Shown one piece after another: positions 25,426 to 34,993 of a stretch of DNA of 64,000 nt. Every line of letters begins with the position of its first letter. The stretch's first letter is position 1. The notes under the pieces were generated by a model. That model ran no database searches. It was not told where the DNA came from and worked only from the letters and a program-made list of their open reading frames with translations. The stretch is from Altererythrobacter sp. (GTDB lineage: Bacteria > Pseudomonadota > Alphaproteobacteria > Sphingomonadales > Sphingomonadaceae). Position numbers and translations under genes: made by a program. The stretch lies in NCBI GenBank assembly GCA_017308255.1, contig JAFKFN010000003.1, positions 62,001 to 126,000 on the forward strand, written 5' to 3'.

Positions 25426-25441
25426 GGGGTGTAGGAAAACG
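25426..25441 (+). promoter_or_regulatory. Repeated motif GGGGTGTAGGAAAACG, copy 1
   Basis: This 16-bp motif lies in the 362-bp gap between the divergent HTH regulator and traA. An exact copy occurs on the opposite strand at 60108-60123 in the gap before the gene at 60185. A shorter inverted TTTCCTACA follows at 25655-25663. The rest of this gap shows no gene. Likely a binding site or promoter part for an element regulator. Confidence 0.5.
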
Positions 25442-25738
25442 AAAAGAACATATGCGGAACAGATAGGAAGCCGCGAATCGGGGATCCTCGGCGATTCGCG
25501 CGGATTCCGGCGACGCACGCGCACCTTCCGTCCGCCTCGGCGCTGAAGGCGGCAAGCGCAGCGCACATTACCCCTACCGCCGCGCTTACGGCGGCTCCGG
25601 AGCCAGCAAATGTCGATTTTTGCTTGGCGCGGGGGCCGATTTTCCGCGCCGCCATTTCCTACAGGCCTCCTTCCGGATCAGGAAGAACACACAGCGAACA
25701 AAAGGCGTCGCTGCTTCTCGATCACGGAGTTCCTGCTG

Positions 25739-26053
25739 ATGACCTCTTCGACCCACACCCGGCGGCGCCCGCGCGCTTCCGACTACATCGTTCCCGCCGC
25801 CGTCGCGCTCGCCGCGGCGGGTGCCGCCTATGCCGGCGCCGACACCACCTTCGATCCGGCGCTGACCATGTTCACCGATTTCCTCGAGGGCTCGGGCGGC
25901 AAGATCATCACCGTGCTCAGCCTCGCCGGCGGCCTCATCGGCCTTGCCTCGGGACGCTTCTCGCTCGGCCAGGTCGCGGTGCCGGTTGGCGTCGGGATCG
26001 GCGTCGGCACCGGCGTGCCGATCGTCACCTCGGTCGTGACCGCGACCATCTGA
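25739..26053 (+). CDS. traA: F-type conjugative pilin precursor
   Basis: A 104-residue pilin-like protein: positively charged N-terminus (RRRPRASDY), hydrophobic segment VPAAVALAAAGAAYAG, a short polar loop, then a hydrophobic pair (GKIITVLSLAGGLIGLASG and VAVPVGVGIGVGTGVP). First gene of the T4SS operon, in the order traA-traL-traE as in F. ATG at 25739 follows ACGGAG; the longer frame to 25610 is not needed. It would be processed and assembled into the conjugative pilus. Confidence 0.8.
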   Translation: MTSSTHTRRRPRASDYIVPAAVALAAAGAAYAGADTTFDPALTMFTDFLEGSGGKIITVLSLAGGLIGLASGRFSLGQVAVPVGVGIGVGTGVPIVTSVVTATI

Positions 26054-26078
26054 GCGGTCGCGACGGGAGGGCGGCACC

Positions 26079-26366
26079 ATGACCGACAGGTACCTTGTCC
26101 CGCGGCGGCTCGACGATCCGGAGCTGATCGGCTTCTGGACCCTCGACGAGTTCGCCGGGATGCTGATCCCCTTTGCCTGGGGGATCCTCGCGCAGCACAT
26201 CTTCCTCGGCATCGGACTTGCTTTCGGCGCCTGGTTCGCCTTGCGGAAGGTGAAGTCGGGCCGTGCCGGTTCGGCGCTGATCCATGCTGCGTACTGGTAC
26301 CTCCCCGGGAGCTTCCTGGGACTGAAGGCCACGCCGCCCTCCCATTGCCGCCTGCTGGCCGGCTGA
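26079..26366 (+). CDS. traL: T4SS protein TraL
   Basis: A 95-residue inner-membrane pilus-assembly protein with N-terminal RYLVPRRLDDPELIGFWTLD and hydrophobic segment MLIPFAWGILAQHIFLGIGL, both typical of TraL. 25 bp after traA. Confidence 0.88.
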   Translation: MTDRYLVPRRLDDPELIGFWTLDEFAGMLIPFAWGILAQHIFLGIGLAFGAWFALRKVKSGRAGSALIHAAYWYLPGSFLGLKATPPSHCRLLAG

Positions 26367-26378
26367 GGGAGACACTCG

Positions 26379-26954
26379 ATGCGTGCTGAATTCGCCCACG
26401 ACCTTGCCCAGAAGCACCTGCGGCAGCGCAATACCCTGGCGCTCGTCGCCGGGGCGCTCGGCGCCGGCTGCCTCGTGCTCGGCGGCGCCGCGGTCACCCG
26501 CGACCGCGAGGTCGTGCTGGTGCCGGTCACCGCAGAGACGCTGACCGTCTCGAGCGCCGGGGTCGACGCCGCCTATCTCGAGCTGGTCACGCGCGATGCC
26601 GCGCTGATGCTGCTCAACCGCTCGCCCGAGAGCCTCGACTACTGGATGGCGCAGATCCTCAAGCTCGCCGACCCGGCGGCGCACGGCCGGCTCAAGGCCG
26701 AGCTCGTGAAGATCGTCGAGGAGCAGCGCGGCTCGGACGTGAGCCAGGCGTTCGTGATCCGCTCGCTGAGCGTCGACCCGGACGGCCTCGCCTCGACCGT
26801 CTCGGGCACGCTCAAGACCTTCGTCGGCGCGCAGGTGATCGCCAGCAACGAGCGCCGCTTCGCCTTCCGCTGGCGGCGGCGCGGGCTCAGCCTCGCGCTC
26901 GCCGGCTTCGCCCAGCTTCCCACCGATGCCGACAACAAGGACCTGATCCGATGA
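26379..26954 (+). CDS. traE: T4SS protein TraE
   Basis: A 191-residue VirB5/TraE-like periplasmic protein anchored by one N-terminal helix (TLALVAGALGAGCLVLGG, about 20-37). The remainder is soluble (ETLTVSSAGVDAAYLEL and onward), as in F TraE. It is needed for pilus assembly. It overlaps traK by 4 bp. Confidence 0.88.
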   Translation: MRAEFAHDLAQKHLRQRNTLALVAGALGAGCLVLGGAAVTRDREVVLVPVTAETLTVSSAGVDAAYLELVTRDAALMLLNRSPESLDYWMAQILKLADPAAHGRLKAELVKIVEEQRGSDVSQAFVIRSLSVDPDGLASTVSGTLKTFVGAQVIASNERRFAFRWRRRGLSLALAGFAQLPTDADNKDLIR

Positions 26955-27766
26955 GTCTGTTTCCCTCTCCCCTCGCCGCGGCGCTCGCGGGCGCCGGGCT
27001 CGGCTGCATCGCCGTCGGCCTGACGCGCGTCCCGGACACCGGCTTCAGGCTGATCGGCCTGTCGCTGCTGGTGCTCGCCGTCACCGCGAGCCCGGCGCGC
27101 GCCGACCAGTTCGTCGAGGCGGCCGACAACGCGAAGATCGACTGCGTGCTCTCGCGCGGCGAGCTCACCCGCATAGCGCTGGTGGGCGACGGGTTCGCCA
27201 ACGTCTCGAAGATCGCCAGCGGCTATCCCTACAACGACTTCACGGTCACCCACGAGCCGGTCCGCGGCGACATCTACATCTCGGTCCCGCCGGCGTTCGC
27301 CGCCGACCGGATCAGCTTCTTCGCCACCAGCAAGGCGGGCTACGTCTACCGGTTCGCCTGCCGCACCGAAGCGCAGGAAGCGAGCCAGATCTTCGTCACC
27401 AACCCGGCGCTCAGGGCGCACGAGGCGGGCGAGTGGGAGCTGGACAGCGGTCCCGACGAAGCCGCGATCCGGCTGATCGAGGCGATGGCGAGCGACGCCG
27501 TGCTGCCCGGCTACCAGGCGCGCAGCGAGCTCGCCGCGCCGCGCCGCACCGATGCGCTCGAGGTCCAGCTGGTCGCCGAATACCGCGGCGCGGACCTGAC
27601 CGGCCAGCGCCTGACGCTCCGCAACCTCGGCAAGGAGCCGCTCGACCTCGCGGCCGAGACCGAGGCGCCCGCGGGCGCCGCCGCCTTCGCGTTCGGCCGC
27701 GACACGCTCGCGCCGGGCGAGGCGACCAGCGCCTTCCTGGTCTTTCAGTCCGGAGGGCTCGAGTGA
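26951..27766 (+). CDS. traK: T4SS secretin-like protein TraK
   Basis: A 271-residue periplasmic/outer-membrane protein of the F-type core (TraK, VirB9-like). Two hydrophobic N-terminal stretches end at ASPARADQ, the likely signal cleavage site. DNAKIDCVLSRGELTRIAL and the GDIYISVPP region follow, with beta-rich secretin-like character. Its stop overlaps traB (TGATG). Confidence 0.87.
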   Translation: MSLFPSPLAAALAGAGLGCIAVGLTRVPDTGFRLIGLSLLVLAVTASPARADQFVEAADNAKIDCVLSRGELTRIALVGDGFANVSKIASGYPYNDFTVTHEPVRGDIYISVPPAFAADRISFFATSKAGYVYRFACRTEAQEASQIFVTNPALRAHEAGEWELDSGPDEAAIRLIEAMASDAVLPGYQARSELAAPRRTDALEVQLVAEYRGADLTGQRLTLRNLGKEPLDLAAETEAPAGAAAFAFGRDTLAPGEATSAFLVFQSGGLE

Positions 27767-29052
27767 TGGCCGATCCGCAGACCCCCGCTCCGACTCCCGA
27801 CGCCGCGCGGCGCGACCTCAACCGGACGATCGCCCGGCGGCAGAAGCTGCTGCTCGGCGGGATCGGCGGCCTCGCGCTCCTCGCCGGCGGCTGGTTCATC
27901 TTCGGCGACGAGGACGAGACCGCCGCCGGCGATAACGCCGAGGTGACCATCGACACCGCCGGAATCGTCGACCGCAACCTGTCGCACCGCGAGTTCGTCG
28001 CCAGCTACGGCAACCGCCTCGACGCGCAGGGCCGCGCAATCAGGGAGCTCAAGGAAGCGCAGCTGCCGCGCCCGGCGATCGAACAGGAACTGGAAGCGCT
28101 GCGCGCCGAGAACGCACAGATGCGCAGCGACGGCCAGGCGGCGATCGACGCGATCTCGGCCGAGAACGCCGCGCTCAGAACCGAGCTCGAGCAGGCCGCC
28201 CGCACGCCGGATCCGGCTGCGGCGCCGCTGCCGACCTATGGCCCGGGCGCAAGCGGGCCGGGGAACATTCCGGCAACATCGGATGGCGGCGGCGCACCCG
28301 CGGCGCCCGACAACGGGGTCACCGTGCTGAGCTTCGGCGACGCGCAGGCAAAGAGCGGCCCGAAGCCGGCCGGGGATGCCCCCTCGCCGCTGCTGCTCGA
28401 GGACAGCCGCGACTACCTGCCGCCCAACAGCTATGCGCCGGCGCGGGTGATCGTCGGGGTCGACGCCTCGACCGGCGTCGCCAGCCAGTCCGACCCGCTG
28501 CCGGTGGTGCTGCGCATCACCGGGCCGGCGCGCTCGGTCATGCGCGGCAACCGGGTGCTGACCACCGACATCACCGGCTGCCTCGTCAACGGCGCGGCGC
28601 GCGGCGACCTCTCGGCCGAGAAGGTCTACGTCAAGCTCGTCCGGATGACCTGCGCCCAGCCCGGCGGCCGCTACGCCGTGAGCGAGGTCAAGGGCTTCAT
28701 CAGCTTCGCCGGCAAGTCGGGCGTGCGCGGCCGCGTGGTAAGCCGCGAGGGCAGCCTCGTCGGCCAGGCGCTGCTTGCCGGGATCGTGGGCGGGTTCGGC
28801 CGCGGGTTCTCGGCCAACGCCAACGGCATCTTCACCGGCGCGATCGGCGCCGACGGCCAGCGCGAGAGTCTCTCGCCCGGCGAGATCGTCACCGGCGGCC
28901 TCGGCCAGGGCGCCGGCGAGGCGGCCGACACGGTCAGCAAATACCTGATCGAGCGCGCCGAACAGTACCAACCCGTCGTCGAGATGCCGACCGGCATCGA
29001 GGTCGAGATCGTCTTCCTCGACGGCGTCCACGTCAGGAGCAACACCCGATGA
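27766..29052 (+). CDS. traB: T4SS scaffold protein TraB
   Basis: A 428-residue VirB10-like protein that spans the inner membrane and reaches the outer-membrane core. N-terminal anchor (LLLGGIGGLALLAGGWFIFG, about 24-43), coiled coil (IEQELEALRAENAQMRS, about 105-145), proline-rich linker, then the beta-domain with SYAPARVIVGVDASTGVAS and the C-terminal antenna region. The frame to 27433 upstream is an overlap with traK, not part of the gene. Confidence 0.9.
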   Translation: MADPQTPAPTPDAARRDLNRTIARRQKLLLGGIGGLALLAGGWFIFGDEDETAAGDNAEVTIDTAGIVDRNLSHREFVASYGNRLDAQGRAIRELKEAQLPRPAIEQELEALRAENAQMRSDGQAAIDAISAENAALRTELEQAARTPDPAAAPLPTYGPGASGPGNIPATSDGGGAPAAPDNGVTVLSFGDAQAKSGPKPAGDAPSPLLLEDSRDYLPPNSYAPARVIVGVDASTGVASQSDPLPVVLRITGPARSVMRGNRVLTTDITGCLVNGAARGDLSAEKVYVKLVRMTCAQPGGRYAVSEVKGFISFAGKSGVRGRVVSREGSLVGQALLAGIVGGFGRGFSANANGIFTGAIGADGQRESLSPGEIVTGGLGQGAGEAADTVSKYLIERAEQYQPVVEMPTGIEVEIVFLDGVHVRSNTR

Positions 29053-29915
29053 ACTATCTCTGCCACCGGCCGGGCCTCAAGGCCCGCGCCGCCACCATCG
29101 CGCTCGCCATGACCAGCGCGGCCACGGTCCTGACGCTCGGCGTCGCCGCGGTGGTCGGCATGCCCGCGAGCGCCGCGAGCCAGCGCGACGTCGCCGCCGC
29201 GCTCAAGCTGCGGCTGCCGAACACGCCGGTCGACCAGCTGACCTGCGACGGCATCGGCCCGCTGTGCGAGGTCGTCTCGGGCGGCACGCTGTTCTACGTC
29301 GACAAGACCGCGCGCTTCCTGCTCGTCGGCCGGCCCTACGACATGGAGACCCGCCGCGACGTCACCGCCGCGCGGCTGCGCGAGATCAATCCCGACCTGA
29401 TCGCCGCCGGCGGCGTCCGCGCCGCGGGCGAGCCCGGCCAGAACGAAGCGGCGGAGCCGAACGCCGCGCCCGAAAAGGTCGACCTGTCGTCGCTTCCCGC
29501 CGAGGGCGCGGTCCGCTGGGGCAACCCCGCGGGTCCGAAGCTGGTCGTGTTCTCCGATTTCCAGTGCGGCTACTGCCGCCGGCTCGCGGGCGAGCTTACG
29601 AAGGCCGGCGTCGCGGTCGAGGAGCGGCCGATCTCGATCTTCGGCGCGCCAAGCCGCGCGCTGGCGGAGAAGGTGCTCTGCGCGCGCGATCCGGCAAAGG
29701 CGCTGCACCAGGCCTATGCCGGCGGCGAGCCCGCCGCGCGCAAGGGCTGCGCCGCCAGCGGTCTCGATGCCAACGAGGCATTCGCGCGCAGGCACGGCTT
29801 TGCCGGCACGCCGGTGCTGGTCCGCGCCAGCGACGGCGCGGTGCTGCACGGCTACCGCGACGCCGCCGCGATCCGCCGCTTCGTCGAGGCCGCTCCCACC
29901 GAGGGAGGCCGCTGA
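29049..29915 (+). CDS. DsbC-like disulfide isomerase of the T4SS
   Basis: A 288-residue periplasmic thiol-disulfide isomerase: N-terminal signal region (GMPASAASQ), a DsbC-type dimerisation part (about 35-115), and a thioredoxin fold with active site CGYC in FSDFQCGYCRRLA (about residue 177). The cis-Pro region is in GFAGTPVLVRA. F-type systems in alphaproteobacteria often encode such a protein, probably to fold the Cys-rich TraN, TraU and TraH. It overlaps traB by 4 bp. Confidence 0.87.
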   Translation: MNYLCHRPGLKARAATIALAMTSAATVLTLGVAAVVGMPASAASQRDVAAALKLRLPNTPVDQLTCDGIGPLCEVVSGGTLFYVDKTARFLLVGRPYDMETRRDVTAARLREINPDLIAAGGVRAAGEPGQNEAAEPNAAPEKVDLSSLPAEGAVRWGNPAGPKLVVFSDFQCGYCRRLAGELTKAGVAVEERPISIFGAPSRALAEKVLCARDPAKALHQAYAGGEPAARKGCAASGLDANEAFARRHGFAGTPVLVRASDGAVLHGYRDAAAIRRFVEAAPTEGGR

Positions 29916-30529
29916 TGCGCCGGCAAACCGCGATCCGCACGACCCTCGCCTGCGCGGCGCTGCTCGCGGCGGGCGGCTGCGCCACCCTCGGCGGCAACGT
30001 CAAGGGTAGCTTCGCCTGCCGCGCGCCCGAAGGCACCTGCGCTCCGACCTCGCAGATTGACGCGGCGGCGACCGCCGGCGCACGCGGGGAGAGCCGGCCG
30101 GCATCGCCGGCCGTCCACCGCGAGGGCGCGCGCACCCTCAGGATCGTCATCGCGGGCTACCGCGATGCCGAAGGACGCCGCCACGAGCCGCGCGTGGTCC
30201 ATGCGGTGCTGCCCGAGCCGGCGTGGCACGACTGGCGCGAACCGCAGGAGCGCGGCGCGATCGCCCGCGACCTCGCTCGCGCGCTGGCGCCGTCCGCGAA
30301 CGATCCTTCCCCCGAGCCGGTCAGCCCGCCAGCTCCGGCAGAATTTCCCGATCCCCCCCTCCAACGGCACGCGCTGGACCCCCTCCCCCAGCCCGTTCCG
30401 GCGGAGCCCGGCGGCATGGCGCCGGGTGACGGGGGATCCGGCGTGTTCCCTCCCCTGCACGTCCGGGTCCCCCACTTTGTCCTCCCGCAGGCCGATGCGC
30501 CGGCCGCCGAACCAGGAGAGAGCCAGTGA
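29915..30529 (+). CDS. traV: T4SS lipoprotein TraV
   Basis: A 204-residue outer-membrane lipoprotein: signal with lipobox AGGC (Cys about 22), then GSFACRAPEGTCAP with the two Cys typical of TraV, and a long Pro-rich C-terminus. Coupled to the DsbC-like gene by an overlapping TGATG. Equivalent to VirB7 in the core complex. Confidence 0.83.
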   Translation: MRRQTAIRTTLACAALLAAGGCATLGGNVKGSFACRAPEGTCAPTSQIDAAATAGARGESRPASPAVHREGARTLRIVIAGYRDAEGRRHEPRVVHAVLPEPAWHDWREPQERGAIARDLARALAPSANDPSPEPVSPPAPAEFPDPPLQRHALDPLPQPVPAEPGGMAPGDGGSGVFPPLHVRVPHFVLPQADAPAAEPGESQ

Positions 30530-33078
30530 GCCTGTCGCTCCACGCGGCACGCGATGCGCTGACGGGCGGCCTGTTCGCCGACACCGCGCGGGCCGACCAT
30601 GCCCGCCCGTCGCTTGCGCTCGACATGCTGTCGGACTGGCTGCCTTACCGCGCGTTCGACGAGGGCGCCGGGCTCTACCGCAACGCGCGCTCGAAGGGCT
30701 TCGTGCTCGAGGTCACCCCGCTGATCGGCGCCGACGAGCGCACCGGCGACATCCTCGGGCAGTTCTTTTCCGAAGGCCTGCCGCCGGGCGCCTGCCTGCA
30801 GCTGCTCAACTTCGCGAGTCCCAGGATCGGCGCGGTGGTCGCGCCGTGGTTCGCGCGCCGCTACGAGCAGGGCGGGATCTACGAGGAGATGGCGCGCGAG
30901 CGCGCCGCGCGGCTCTACGATCTCGTCTGGCGCTCGGGCTCGGCGCACGCGCCGTTCCACGCGCGGATGGCTCGCGTGGTAATTTCGCTCGGCGTCCCCG
31001 TGCCGGGACCGGTGACCGACGCCGAGCTCGCCGAATGCCGCGAGGGGCTGCTCGGCATGCTGCGCTCGCTCGGGCTCGAGGCGCATGCGATGCCGCCCGC
31101 GGCGCTGATCGACCTCGTCGACGAGCTGACCTCGCCGACCACCGCGCGCGACGCCGATGGAGCGGAGTGGAACCCGCTCGAGCCGCTCGACGCGCAGGCG
31201 ATCCGCCACGACATCGAGCTCGAGGTCGCCGACGACCGCCTGCTGCTGCGGACCGAACGCTTCCGCGAGATCGGCCGCGACCGGGACGGCAATCCCGAAG
31301 TCGGCGAGTGCTACCCCGACCGGTTCGACATCCGCCACTACGCGGTGCGCACGATGCCGGAGCGCTGGGCGCCGTGGGAATGCGCGCGGCTGATCGGCGA
31401 CATGTTCACCGACAAGCTGCGGTTCCCCTGCCCGACCGCGACCATGCTGTGCCTCGTCTATCCCGACCAGGAGGCGGCTTCGGCGCGCGCGGGCTACAAG
31501 TTCATGCGCACCACCAGCCTCAGCCAGACGAGGAGCGCGCGCTTCCTGCCGCGGCTCGCCGAGCAGTCGGCCGAGTGGCAGCACGTCCAGGCCGAGCTGC
31601 AGGCGGGCAAGAAGCTCGTGAAGGTGTTCTACGGGCTGACCAGCTTCTCGCCGCTCGGCCAGGGCGACGCGCACGAGCGGCTGATAAAGGCGATCTACAA
31701 GGCGGCCGGCTGGGACCTCGCCGACGAGCGCTTCCTCCAGCTCCACGGGCTGATCGCCGCGTTCCCGCTGAGCCTCGCCGACGGGCTGGCGCATGACCTC
31801 GCGCGGCTCAGGCGGCTGAAGACCATGCTCTCGACCACCGCGGCCAACGTCGCGCCGCTGCAGGGCGAGTACCTCGGGCGGCACATCCCGCACCTGCTGC
31901 TGGTCGGCCGGCGCGGGCAGCCGTTCTGGTGGTCGCCGTTCGAGAACGGCGCGGGCAACCACAACATCGCGATCTGCGGCAAGTCGGGCTCGGGCAAGTC
32001 GGTTCTGCTGCAGGAGCTCTGCGCCAGTCTGCGGGGTGCCGGCGCCAAGGTCGTGGTGATCGACGACGGCCGCTCGTTCGAACACTCGGTCAAGCTCCAG
32101 GGCGGCCGCTTTGTCGAGTTCACGCTCGCCGCGGGATTCTCGCTCAACCCGTTCTCGCTGGTCGACGATGCGCGCGCGGTCGCCGACGAGGACTACCGGC
32201 TCGACTGCATCGCGATGATCAAGGCGATCGTCGGTCAGATGGCGCGCCACTCGGCGCCGCCGAGCGACACCGAGCGCGGGCTGATCGACCGGGCGGTGAC
32301 CGCGGTGTGGGAAGCGCTCGGCAGCGGCGGCGGCATCGACGACGTCGCGGCGGCGCTTGGGCAGAGCGGCGAGCAGGGCGCGGATCTCGCCACCGCGATC
32401 GGCCCCTACTGCCGCGGCGGCAGCTACGGCGGGTTCTTCGCCGGGCAGGCGAGCTTCGCGCTCGACGGCGATTTCACCGTGTTCGAGATGTCCGACCTCG
32501 CGAGCCGCGAGGACCTGCGCTCGGTGGTGCTCTCGGCGATCATGTTCATGACCGGCCAGGCGATGACGCGCACCTCGCGCGCGACCAAGAAGCTGCTGCT
32601 GATCGACGAGGCGTGGAGCATGCTCAAGGGCGGCTCGATGGGCGAGTTCGTCGAGACCTACGCCCGCACCGCGCGCAAGTACGGCGGCGCGCTGGCGACA
32701 GCCACCCAGTCGCTCAACGACTACTACAAGTCGTACGGCGCGCGCGCCGCGCTCGAGAACAGCGACTGGATGCTGATCCTCCAGCAGAAGGCCGAGACCA
32801 TCGCCGACTTCCGCAAGGAGGCGCGGCTCGACATGGACGACCGCACCGAGACGCTGATCCGCAGCCTCAAGCGCTCGGGCACCGAGTACAGCGAGGTGTT
32901 CATCAAGGGGCCGGAGACCGAGGCGGTCGGCCGCCTCGTGCTCGACCCGTTCTCGGCGACGATCTTCTCGTCCGATCCCAACACTTACGCCGCGATCCAC
33001 GCCCGCGAGGCGGACGGCATGCCGCTCGCCGCCGCGATCCGCGAGGTCGCCGGCCTGACGCACAAGGGAGATGCCTGA
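30526..33078 (+). CDS. traC: T4SS ATPase TraC
   Basis: An 850-residue VirB4-family ATPase that powers pilus assembly. Walker A is GKSGSGKS (about residue 485) and Walker B LLLIDEAWSM (about 692). N-terminal TraC-specific domain includes MLSDWLPYRAFDEGAGLY. GTG start at 30526 overlaps the traV stop (GTGA). Full length. Confidence 0.94.
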   Translation: MSLSLHAARDALTGGLFADTARADHARPSLALDMLSDWLPYRAFDEGAGLYRNARSKGFVLEVTPLIGADERTGDILGQFFSEGLPPGACLQLLNFASPRIGAVVAPWFARRYEQGGIYEEMARERAARLYDLVWRSGSAHAPFHARMARVVISLGVPVPGPVTDAELAECREGLLGMLRSLGLEAHAMPPAALIDLVDELTSPTTARDADGAEWNPLEPLDAQAIRHDIELEVADDRLLLRTERFREIGRDRDGNPEVGECYPDRFDIRHYAVRTMPERWAPWECARLIGDMFTDKLRFPCPTATMLCLVYPDQEAASARAGYKFMRTTSLSQTRSARFLPRLAEQSAEWQHVQAELQAGKKLVKVFYGLTSFSPLGQGDAHERLIKAIYKAAGWDLADERFLQLHGLIAAFPLSLADGLAHDLARLRRLKTMLSTTAANVAPLQGEYLGRHIPHLLLVGRRGQPFWWSPFENGAGNHNIAICGKSGSGKSVLLQELCASLRGAGAKVVVIDDGRSFEHSVKLQGGRFVEFTLAAGFSLNPFSLVDDARAVADEDYRLDCIAMIKAIVGQMARHSAPPSDTERGLIDRAVTAVWEALGSGGGIDDVAAALGQSGEQGADLATAIGPYCRGGSYGGFFAGQASFALDGDFTVFEMSDLASREDLRSVVLSAIMFMTGQAMTRTSRATKKLLLIDEAWSMLKGGSMGEFVETYARTARKYGGALATATQSLNDYYKSYGARAALENSDWMLILQQKAETIADFRKEARLDMDDRTETLIRSLKRSGTEYSEVFIKGPETEAVGRLVLDPFSATIFSSDPNTYAAIHAREADGMPLAAAIREVAGLTHKGDA

Positions 33079-33479
33079 TGCCGCTCGCGACCGACACTCT
33101 GGCCGACCGGGTGGCCGCAAGCCGCCGGCAGGAGCCGAACAAACGCCCGCCGCTCGACTGCCGGGCGCTGCTGCAGGGAACCTGCCTCGTGCTGATCGAG
33201 GCCGCCGGCTTCGCGGCGAGCTCGATCCTGCTCGTGCTCGGGGCGCCGCTGTTCCTCTTCCTGTTCCTCGCCGGCTGGGACCTCGCGCTGCTGTTCGCGC
33301 AGCTCGGCAATCTCGCCGACCACTACCGCGACGCCGAACCGCTGCAGCGGCTCGCCTTCGGCCGCGACCTCAAGGCCGGGTTCCTGATCGCCGCCGGCGC
33401 CCTCGTGCTGATCCGCCTGCCGGGCTTCCTGCGCCGGCTCGGCCGGAAGCTCGACGAGAAGGGAGACCGCGATGACTGA
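33078..33479 (+). CDS. Small two-helix T4SS membrane protein
   Basis: A 133-residue protein with strong hydrophobic stretches (ASSILLVLGAPLFLFLFLAG and FLIAAGALVLIRLPGFL). It overlaps both traC (TGATG) and trbI. No named F homologue is evident to me, but its tight place in the operon supports a role in the mating apparatus. Confidence 0.65.
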   Translation: MPLATDTLADRVAASRRQEPNKRPPLDCRALLQGTCLVLIEAAGFAASSILLVLGAPLFLFLFLAGWDLALLFAQLGNLADHYRDAEPLQRLAFGRDLKAGFLIAAGALVLIRLPGFLRRLGRKLDEKGDRDD

Positions 33480-33852
33480 CCTCCGCGCAACCGTCCGAGC
33501 CTGGGCGAAGCGCCTCGCGGTCACGCTCGGCATCGTCGCCGCGCTGCTGTGGGCCGCCTGGGTCAGCCAGCAGGCCACCCGCGAGCCGCCGCAGCGGATC
33601 GTCACCGTCCGCCTCGCCGAGACCATCGGCCGGTTCGTCGAGGCCGAGGCGCGTGCGGGCGGCGACCTGGCCGCGGCCGGGGAGAACACGCTCGCCTATC
33701 TCGAGGCCGCCGAAGCCGCGGTCGCCGAGATGGGCACCGAGGGCCGCGTGGTGCTCGTCGCCGAGGCGGTGCTCGCGGGCAGCGCCGAGGACGCCACCCC
33801 CGAGCTCGAGGCGCGGATCGCCCGGCGCCTCAATCAGGGAGCAAAACCATGA
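33472..33852 (+). CDS. trbI: F-type T4SS protein TrbI
   Basis: A 126-residue single-pass inner-membrane protein: helix LAVTLGIVAALLWAAWVS (about 15-32), then PPQRIVTVRLAETIGRFV and a helical periplasmic part. Matches TrbI, linked in F to pilus retraction. Overlaps both neighbours by 4-8 bp. Confidence 0.83.
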   Translation: MTDLRATVRAWAKRLAVTLGIVAALLWAAWVSQQATREPPQRIVTVRLAETIGRFVEAEARAGGDLAAAGENTLAYLEAAEAAVAEMGTEGRVVLVAEAVLAGSAEDATPELEARIARRLNQGAKP

Positions 33853-34367
33853 GCGCGGCCGCCAGGATCGCGCGCCGGCTCACGCGGCCCGTCGTGCTCA
33901 CCGCGCTCGTCGCCTTGCCGCTGGCGCTTGGCTCGCTCGACGCATTCCGCGACGATCACGCGCTGCTGATCAACGCCAGCCCGAGCCTGCCCAACTGGGC
34001 GTTCTGGCTCGACCGCAACGCCCCGATCGGCCGCGGCTCGCTGATCTTCTTCGAGGCGCCCCGCTCGGAGCTGGTCGCCCGGCACTTCGGCGAAAGCCCG
34101 CAGCTGTTCGGCAAGCGCGTGCTCGGCGTGCCCGGCGATCGGGTCAGCCACGAGGGTCCGGACGTGTTCATCAACGGCCGCAAGGTCGCCACCCGCCTGC
34201 TCGCGACGCGGCTAGGCATCGTGCTCACCCCGGGCCCCGAAGGAACGATTCCGCCCGGCTGCTTCTATGCCGGGAGCGACCACCCGCGCGGGCTCGACAG
34301 CCGCTACGGCGCGATCGGGTTCGTCTGCCGCGGGCAAATTTTCGGCAGCGGGAGGGCGATCCTGTGA
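33849..34367 (+). CDS. traF: S26-family signal peptidase of the conjugation system
   Basis: A 172-residue S26/TraF-type peptidase that matures pilin or other exported Tra proteins. N-terminal anchor (PVVLTALVALPLALGSLDA), catalytic Ser in NASPSLPNWAFWLD and catalytic Lys in GKRVLGVPGDRVS are visible; the C-terminal GSDHPRGLDSRYG box is also conserved. This is the plasmid RP4 TraF-like peptidase, distinct from the thioredoxin-like TraF at 38470. Confidence 0.88.
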   Translation: MSAAARIARRLTRPVVLTALVALPLALGSLDAFRDDHALLINASPSLPNWAFWLDRNAPIGRGSLIFFEAPRSELVARHFGESPQLFGKRVLGVPGDRVSHEGPDVFINGRKVATRLLATRLGIVLTPGPEGTIPPGCFYAGSDHPRGLDSRYGAIGFVCRGQIFGSGRAIL

Positions 34368-34993
34368 AACAGCTCGCATTCCTTCCCCTGCTCGCGCTGC
34401 TGCCCGCAACGCCTGCGCAGGCGCGCGACTACGGCCAGCACGGTGCGGTGTTCCCGATTGTCGAGAACGACCTGCTCGAGCAGATCCGCACGCGGCTCGC
34501 CACGATGGAAAAGTCGGGCGAGACCGCGCGGCTCAACGACGAGCTCAGGCGGCGCACGGTCGCGCGGGTCAACCGCCCCGAACCGGTCGCCGGGCTCGCG
34601 CGCGCCGATGCCCCGCGCCGCTGGACGATCGACCCGACGGTGACGCTCGGCGCCGATATTCGCAGCGCCAGAGGCGAGCTGATCCATGCCGCCGGCACGC
34701 GGATCAACCCGCTCGACAGCGTCGCCCTCCGGTCCGAACTGGTGTTCCTCGACGGCGACGATCCCGAGCAGCTCGCCTGGGCGCTCGGCCGCAAGGAACC
34801 GGCCAAGCTGATCCTCGTGAAGGGCGCGCCGCTCGAGCTGATGCGCGCGCGGCAGCGGCGGTTCTACTTCGACCAGGGCGGCCGGCTTACTGGGCATTTC
34901 AAGGTCCGGGCGGTGCCGGCGGTGGTGCGCCAGCGCGGACGGCAGCTCGAAGTCAGCGAGATCGCGCTTTCCCGGAAGAAAGCGCGGCCATGA
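34364..34993 (+). CDS. traW: T4SS protein TraW
   Basis: A 209-residue periplasmic protein: signal peptide ending TPAQARDYG, then HGAVFPIVENDLLEQI and the C-terminal region FYFDQGGRLTGHFKVRAVPA, both typical of TraW. GTG start at 34364 overlapping the previous stop. Confidence 0.9.
   Translation: MKQLAFLPLLALLPATPAQARDYGQHGAVFPIVENDLLEQIRTRLATMEKSGETARLNDELRRRTVARVNRPEPVAGLARADAPRRWTIDPTVTLGADIRSARGELIHAAGTRINPLDSVALRSELVFLDGDDPEQLAWALGRKEPAKLILVKGAPLELMRARQRRFYFDQGGRLTGHFKVRAVPAVVRQRGRQLEVSEIALSRKKARP

Noticed and set aside
30157-33120. 987-codon minus-strand frame
   Set aside because: Antisense to traC, which has both Walker motifs; high-GC long-frame artefact.
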